Translations under genes and position numbers: made by a program
The notes under the pieces: model-generated
The model's database searches: none
Seen by the model: only the letters and a program-made list of their open reading frames with translations
What the model was told of the DNA's origin: nothing
From: Rhyacichthys aspro
Taxonomy: Eukaryota; Chordata; Actinopteri; Gobiiformes; Rhyacichthyidae
Reading direction: 5' to 3'
DNA length: 64,000 nucleotides
Assembly (NCBI GenBank): GCA_036850595.1
Contig: CM072160.1
Span: forward strand, 18,269,906-18,333,905
Shown here: positions 62,801 through 64,000 of the stretch, one piece after another
Numbering within the stretch: the stretch's first letter is position 1
Layout of the letters: each line of letters opens with the position of its first letter

Positions 62801-62982
62801 TGTTTAGGTCATAATTCTTCACAAACAGCACTTGGTAACTATTAAGACAACCGAGCATCAATGATGTAATATGTGACTCCTAACTACACATGTACAACCA
62901 TATTTAATGCCAAACCCATCTGTTTCCTAGGTCGAAAAGTACTGGAGTTCAGTGTGTGATACAGTAAAAGCGTTACCTCCAT
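38869..62982 (-). CDS. rcsd1: CapZ-interacting protein (RCSD domain-containing 1)
   Basis: Muscle-enriched regulator of the actin capping protein CapZ and a stress-kinase substrate. Six minus-strand exons: 62977-62982 (Met-Glu only), 44301-44387, 43687-43752, 42743-42811, 41957-42169 and 38869-39291. All join in phase 0 and give 287 aa; human is longer. Landmarks are PSKPSVAELAGRFKG (exon 2), RRRPPCSLKL (exon 3), KTKNSALIEKLQ (exon 4), a Ser/Pro-rich stretch with SPKSPEVKL and FESPPEGTTLPSFNK (exon 5), then TRARLSFKRRPPTRQHRRS at the start of exon 6, which corresponds to the capping-protein-interaction region. The tail is very acidic (Glu runs) and ends QEGM. Intron 1 is about 18.6 kb and hosts a BEL/Pao retrotransposon in antisense. 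The acidic tail is shorter than in mammals. Confidence 0.93.
39490..40225 (+). mobile_element. LINE reverse transcriptase relic with 3' part, copy 4
   Basis: The longest copy of the LINE family. In broken frames it shows RT landmarks: FDFSRVFNTI near 39520, a 'YSDDTAI' type palm motif near 39761-39780, 'NTSKTKEVDF' near 39845, and the 'LDNKLDWS' type block near 39950-39975. It continues into the C-terminal block 'ggtattagtttggagactct' at about 40128. Stops and frameshifts make it a dead copy. It lies in rcsd1 intron 5. Confidence 0.7.
42414..42464 (-). CDS. rcsd1: possible alternative first coding exon of rcsd1
   Basis: Between coding exons 4 and 5, the minus strand has ATG in a near-ideal context (GCAGCCATGG). 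It opens 17 codons ending in TTTTCTCTCCAGTGCAG, followed by a GTAGG donor at 42409-42413. The exon is in phase 0 and joins in frame to the exon at 41957-42169. A transcript starting here would encode MGQKGCRF... followed by the Ser/Pro-rich region and the CapZ-binding region, and would lack exons 1-4. A TTTAAA box lies about 190 bp upstream (near 42655). This is a prediction from splice and start signals; the 17 codons match nothing I know. Confidence 0.35.
43825..44209. mobile_element. complete hAT-superfamily MITE with 8-bp target duplication
   Basis: 385 bp in rcsd1 intron 2. It starts TAGGGCTGCACGATAT and ends with ATATCGTGCAGCC plus GTT, an inverted terminal repeat of about 13-16 bp. It is flanked by identical 8-mers AAGAGTAC (43817-43824 and 44210-44217), the target-site length of hAT transposases. 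The interior (about 43980-44040) is a run of diverged 'aggactaaac' words. There is no coding capacity. Confidence 0.85.
45745..46067. mobile_element. diverged hAT MITE related to 43825-44209
   Basis: Carries 'caaggctctggacttccact', a run of 'aagactaaaccaa' and 'caggactaatc' words, and a right end 'actatgcagccccgg' like that of the complete copy. The left end is lost. It lies in rcsd1 intron 1. Confidence 0.55.
48490..48775 (+). mobile_element. LINE 3' fragment, copy 5
   Basis: The same C-terminal block and tail as the other copies: 'ggtattagtttggagacact', 'ctgaacaacatggaccatcc', 'agagagcagccagtggacg'. Small deletions break the frame. It lies in rcsd1 intron 1. Confidence 0.75.
50116..50120. 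repeat. left target-site duplication of the BEL element (GGTGT)
   Basis: Five bases immediately before the 5' LTR, repeated exactly after the 3' LTR at 57327-57331. Confidence 0.9.
50121..50672 (+). repeat. 5' LTR of the BEL element
   Basis: 552 bp, starting TGTCAGAAAG and ending CATGAAA. Read against the 3' LTR, no difference was seen. The ending is fixed by the 5-bp target duplication after the 3' copy, so it does not end in the usual CA. A candidate 'ttcctttgtattgtttct' stretch and 'cattaaacattc' fit promoter and poly(A) roles but were not pinned down. Confidence 0.93.
50676..50694 (+). other. primer binding site, tRNA-Tyr
   Basis: Nineteen bases beginning TGGTCCTTCGAGCC, three bases after the 5' LTR. 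They are complementary to the 3' end of animal tRNA-Tyr(GUA), whose acceptor strand is TCGAAGGA plus CCA. This marks the minus-strand DNA primer. Confidence 0.85.
50714..55423 (+). CDS. BEL/Pao gag-protease-RT-RNase H polyprotein
   Basis: 1569 codons beginning 20 bases after the primer site. Residues about 88-165 form a charged coiled coil (LEENAKQRELDNLRIQ). About 367-510 is the DUF1759-type gag region (PVFESGRESDFALLKM). CCHC knuckles lie at about 612-626 (C-x2-C-x4-H-x4-C) and 648-660 (C-x2-C-x3-H-x4-C). The retropepsin core is LDDGSE with Asp at 731. The RT palm has SGDIRSMFHQV and the FYVDN motif at 1147-1151; an Asn replaces the second Asp of the common YVDD, which I recall in other fish BEL copies. 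RNase H starts at VFCDAS (1330-1335), with LELSAAL and CWSDSTTVLHWL following. The native reading ends near 55330; the last ~30 codons are an out-of-frame tail after a break. Confidence 0.95.
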   Translation: MDDSAPVEELPIRPHRATRLPQHLMDYEVDYPVPSSSPPNPLSRSGSRRKGNSRRSQSTASSFSSHSSRHSTYSTGCYPHESLSPMQAAILEENAKQRELDNLRIQMEEDSQAERQLQHIQAQAKAAQLAQEEAITAREALSKRLEQSRRLKQLETDVELAKLVTSMLSANNNSSSYQPSPATTGQPAPVRYLASTVNLHLAELQSGSYPEDVTSCRRPDPMQSATSVHNSEHSPAAIPVSNNTVAAVSPATALPITTHQASLPPQQGTERQVTELNQAAPTPQPAITTVSAHSTMLPSTLHYYTQLPVSHPCGTDTNAGQQAQFAGHSLEQTPATFYRSQAQTTAPAPYPGLQPQLGADMLIASAFGIPKPMLPVFESGRESDFALLKMALDSLLNNHSHLSEQYKYQVLLSHIKLPSALQLTKAYMHHPTPYTAALNALQDKYGQPRQLIQSELGAILNSPALRMGDANSFDSFALSIQSLVGMLRTLEGENGIELMCGSHVDRLLSKMPPSYRDSFVEYCLNRGILQSGSGRTYTLSDLAAWLQVKSQAKRISSRAAALYQTEPSKLTKNTKSFIPYKERSTPVLLTVKEESSYSKPARTRPAPKSQPYCPRCDNKDHYLNSCDDFKKLTPNQIVQWIKDGNRCWKCGRSHPVENCNLKRPCKVCKEQHLTVLHESVCETSKAVLIVSPSPTKVYLDRPNRTQRVMLKVIKVLIHHGKQSIEAHAILDDGSERTIVLSPVLQLLKLSGIPETLPIQTVHQNVKQLEGLTVSFKISPWSKPDEKYLISNAFSADGLSFAEHNYPIAALQHAHRHLRGIPLLPVDHVQPLLLIGSDMCHLITPIQPVSRGVSDGPIAVCTRLGWCLQGPMTPFQSSHSPTQCLHITTAEANNELLQHVQRLWQLDTLPYCEKAVTRSKLDQQALNLLQTNTVRVETGSIQRYATPLLRRSPLIHLRAPKEAALPSLRSTERRLAKDPTRAAIYCAEIQRLETAGYVARISHEEASNSAESWYIPHHMVHHNGKDRIVFNCSFQHNGQSLNEQLLPGPTLGPSLLGVLLRFRQHTIAISGDIRSMFHQVLLLAADKPIMRFLWRNMQRDEEPHIYEWQVLPFGTTCSPCCAIYALQRHVQDSPTIQSDLAQVVTQAFYVDNCLYSTSDPAHAKDVVDGLRQLLEQGGFEIRQWASNLPSVIEHLPSEARSVSSELWLSRDTTDLDEPTLGLQWNCLDDTLGYRHRPPESLQPTLRNLYKTLASQYDPLGFIVPFTTRAKVLIQDLWRQDLSWDDPIEHHQLKAQWLSWVEELPNLLQVRFPRAYTTPNADTSTVTRQLHVFCDASERAYGSVAYLRTTDNKDNVHIAFILARSRVAPKRCVSIPRLELSAALTGAQIVKLIQTELTIPIHQVICWSDSTTVLHWLRSESCRYKVFVGTRVAEIQTLTDLNSWRYVDSPRNPADHITRGLTLSELQCHHQWRIGPEFLSENPEQWPVMPCSASEPDQSELKKSAFIGVVAVTPNSQLPDPSQFCSWTELVKAVVQSRHGRPPKLKLKLPITLLLKEHCWFKLKPNPFLPR
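55330..56754 (+). CDS. BEL/Pao integrase and C-terminal domain, shifted frame
   Basis: Continues the polyprotein in the -1 frame. The frame is open from about 55330, before its first ATG at 55381, and the overlap encodes an EAxAE...AERALL type helix typical of BEL elements. It contains the H-H-C-C zinc region (HHPGAERVL, then CPECQLWR), and the catalytic triad Asp at VDCFGPF (residue 151 counted from 55381), Asp at CDNGTNF (213) and Glu in GGTWERE (262). The DUF5641-like end includes LHVGQVVLI and ASWPIGTV. It ends at TGA 56752-56754. A separate start at 55381 is unlikely to be natural. Confidence 0.92.
   Translation, partial: APEAKAEASDYIAAERALLVQAQAESFPAEVKALKAQCQVPTGSRLCSLAPEYEEASGLIRVGGRLRRAVDLDAETIHPIVLDSRHPVTKLLIKDCDERLHHPGAERVLAELRRQYWVLRGREAIRKHQFTCPECQLWRARPQIPRMADLPSARLRLLKPPFYSVGVDCFGPFLVKLGRRHEKRWGILFKCMTTRCLHLDLLESLDADAFLLCLRRFIARRGKPFEILCDNGTNFTGGCRELQEAFKAMSPQLQEQLAEQKIQFRFNPPAAPHFGGTWEREVKSIKAPLRVILKGQVVPEPILRTLLIEVEGILNAKPLGYVSADVADPDPITPNMLLMGRRDSSLPQALYDSENLLGKRRWRFSQVLADNFWSSFIRQYLPGLQVRQKWKTEAKELHVGQVVLIIDPRFPRASWPIGTVTETFPATDGRVRTAAVKVKGKIYIRPVIRLIPLPQLAEEDDRAPGSLSGDGQLS
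56775..57326 (+). repeat. 3' LTR of the BEL element
   Basis: 552 bp, the same length as the 5' LTR and no mismatch seen on reading. It is preceded by a G-rich purine tract and followed by the GGTGT duplication at 57327-57331. Confidence 0.93.
58082..58563. mobile_element. TIR-bounded MITE, ISL2EU-like
   Basis: 482 bp with 21-bp inverted termini (ATATGGTCCTCGGGAACTCGG at the left, two mismatches at the right). The interior repeats 'ctcgggaactcggga' and 'ttccgagttc' words, and an 11-bp stem CCATGTTGATG pairs across about 58199-58231. If the outer AT on each side is a target duplication, the element would fit ISL2EU/IS4EU, but this cannot be separated from the TIR itself. It lies in rcsd1 intron 1. 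The open frame 57875-58207 overlaps it and is not a gene. Confidence 0.6.
58708..58925 (+). mobile_element. LINE 3' fragment, copy 6
   Basis: Shares 'actagtttagagactctggt', 'gcagtggagccacagac', 'atactgaacaacacggacca' and 'cagccagtggacgtctgag' with the other copies, in the same orientation. The frame is broken by a small deletion. Confidence 0.75.
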
Positions 62983-64000
62983 CCTGGGGACTGTGCCAGC
63001 GCGGGTGTCCGCCTGCTGTTGCTGTTTTTCGGCCGCTCGGAGCACGGTGCTGCTGCTGCCCGGGAGAGGAGAGAGTGAGCGGCGCGGCGGAGACACACGA
63101 GCCGAGTGTTTAAAAGTGGAGCCTCAAGAAGGAGTGGACTAGTTCTTAACGCGCCTCCACTTCCCCCTTCGCTGTCAAGTCACCAAAGCGTAAGACCTTC
63201 TGTTAAAACATGTTCAAAATAAAAACAGAATGATTTTGTTTAGGGTTTTTCTTACAGTGAGAAAAGGTGACACAGTAAAAAGTTAGAACTTACCTGTTTA
63301 GTATTAGCATTACATGAAAAGCATGCTAGTCCTACCTGAGAGCTATGTAGCTTTATTTTAATATTTAATACCATTCACAAAATATAAGCTTTGTAAATTA
63401 CGCAAACGTATTTAAATGAAAACATTCGTGCAGTTTAGGTACAAATATAATAGTTTATCATGTATAATTTTTCTGTGAAAGTTTATTTATTAGTGATGTC
63501 ATCGCGTGTTGACGAAAAACTTAGCTTTATCTGCTGCTCTGAGTGACGGAAATGTTGCCAGATGTGCTGCAAAATACAAATTTACAATTACAACAACATT
63601 AGAACACTTTTTGTTGTAATGATAGGTTGTGGGAGGTTTTGATAAAATACTGAGAATCATTATATTCTACAGTTTTAAGCAATAAAGCATGGTGGACAGT
63701 GATGTCAAACTAAAAGTAGTGAGGGGCTGCATTACTGAATAAGAATCCTTTCAGTGGCCGGTTATGACACTTTGGGTATCTTTTATTAAATTTATCAGGG
63801 TTTGAATGTAAGGTTTAGTCATCATTTGGGTCTTTGTGACATCAGTTTGTTTTCAGCATGAATTTTCTCCTTTCATGCCTCATTTTCACAGAGCATTTTG
63901 TAAATTCACTTTAATTTGGGCCACTCTGCCCTCATTTTAAGCCCCATTTTGGCCTCTTAAAATGGTTACCTCTTTTAAGTATTATGCAGTCTATTTGTAG
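62983..64000. promoter_or_regulatory. rcsd1: rcsd1 5' UTR and upstream region
   Basis: The first 130 bp upstream of the start codon are GC-rich with many CpG (62990-63110), fitting a CpG-type promoter and 5' UTR. A TTTTAAA box on the minus strand near 63109-63115 is a weak TATA candidate. The rest, to the window end, is AT-rich; a 'gatgtcaaactaaaagtagt' word near 63702 may be an eroded hAT end. No coding feature was seen. Confidence 0.45.

Larger units (their letters stand above)
57332..62976. other. rcsd1 intron 1, distal part
   Basis: AT-rich intronic DNA with the ISL2EU-like MITE and LINE copy 6. The frame at 61522-61707 has a weak retroelement-like look (SFLNCVIIMTRVSEQWNALP) but cannot be assigned. 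Nothing else was recognised. Confidence 0.5.

Noticed and set aside
1..64000. CRISPR array, bacterial operon or viral genome
   Set aside because: No evenly spaced direct repeats; all genes are spliced vertebrate genes, and the only retroelement with LTRs is BEL/Pao without an envelope gene.

Overview
The window is vertebrate nuclear DNA, almost certainly from a teleost fish and probably a percomorph. Genes are split into short coding exons with GT-AG introns. The intergenic and intronic DNA is AT-rich and full of fish-type repeats: a tRNA-derived SINE, hAT and other TIR MITEs, LINE tails and a BEL/Pao retrotransposon. No bacterial, viral or CRISPR features were seen.

Eight protein-coding host genes are supported. 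In order they are sgcg (gamma-sarcoglycan, minus, only exons 2-4 of the coding region inside the window), rps25 (minus), trappc4 (plus), slc37a4 (minus), a single-exon Spot14-family gene (thrsp-like, minus), a guanylate cyclase activating protein (guca1c-like, minus), c3orf52/TTMP (minus) and rcsd1/CapZIP (minus). For the six multi-exon genes complete in the window, splicing gives open frames that end at a stop: RPS25 123 aa, TRAPPC4 219 aa, SLC37A4 428 aa, GCAP 189 aa, C3orf52-like 261 aa and RCSD1 287 aa. The block rps25 (head-to-head) trappc4 (tail-to-tail) slc37a4 is the order I recall from human 11q23.3. The guca1c-like gene next to c3orf52 recalls human 3q13. Apart from these linkages the genes do not form one pathway.

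Layout: 1-8.3 kb is sgcg with its introns. 8.3-11.2 kb is repeat-rich intergenic DNA. 11.2-21.1 kb is the dense rps25-trappc4-slc37a4 block. 21-24 kb is intergenic, with a LINE tail and a GC-rich candidate promoter. 24.0-24.5 kb is thrsp-like and 26.8-29.2 kb is the GCAP gene. 29.2-33.5 kb is intergenic and 33.5-36.4 kb is c3orf52. 38.9-63.0 kb is rcsd1, whose first intron is about 18.6 kb.

The most striking structure is a complete, very young BEL/Pao LTR retrotransposon (50121-57326) in antisense orientation inside rcsd1 intron 1. It has two 552-bp LTRs that look identical by eye, a 5-bp target duplication, a primer binding site for tRNA-Tyr, and gag-pol coding capacity interrupted by one apparent frameshift before the integrase part. 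A second interesting signal is a possible alternative first exon of rcsd1 (42414-42464) with a strong start context and a phase-matched donor. I found nothing that amounts to a new biological system; the rest is an ordinary teleost locus with several well-preserved mobile-element structures.
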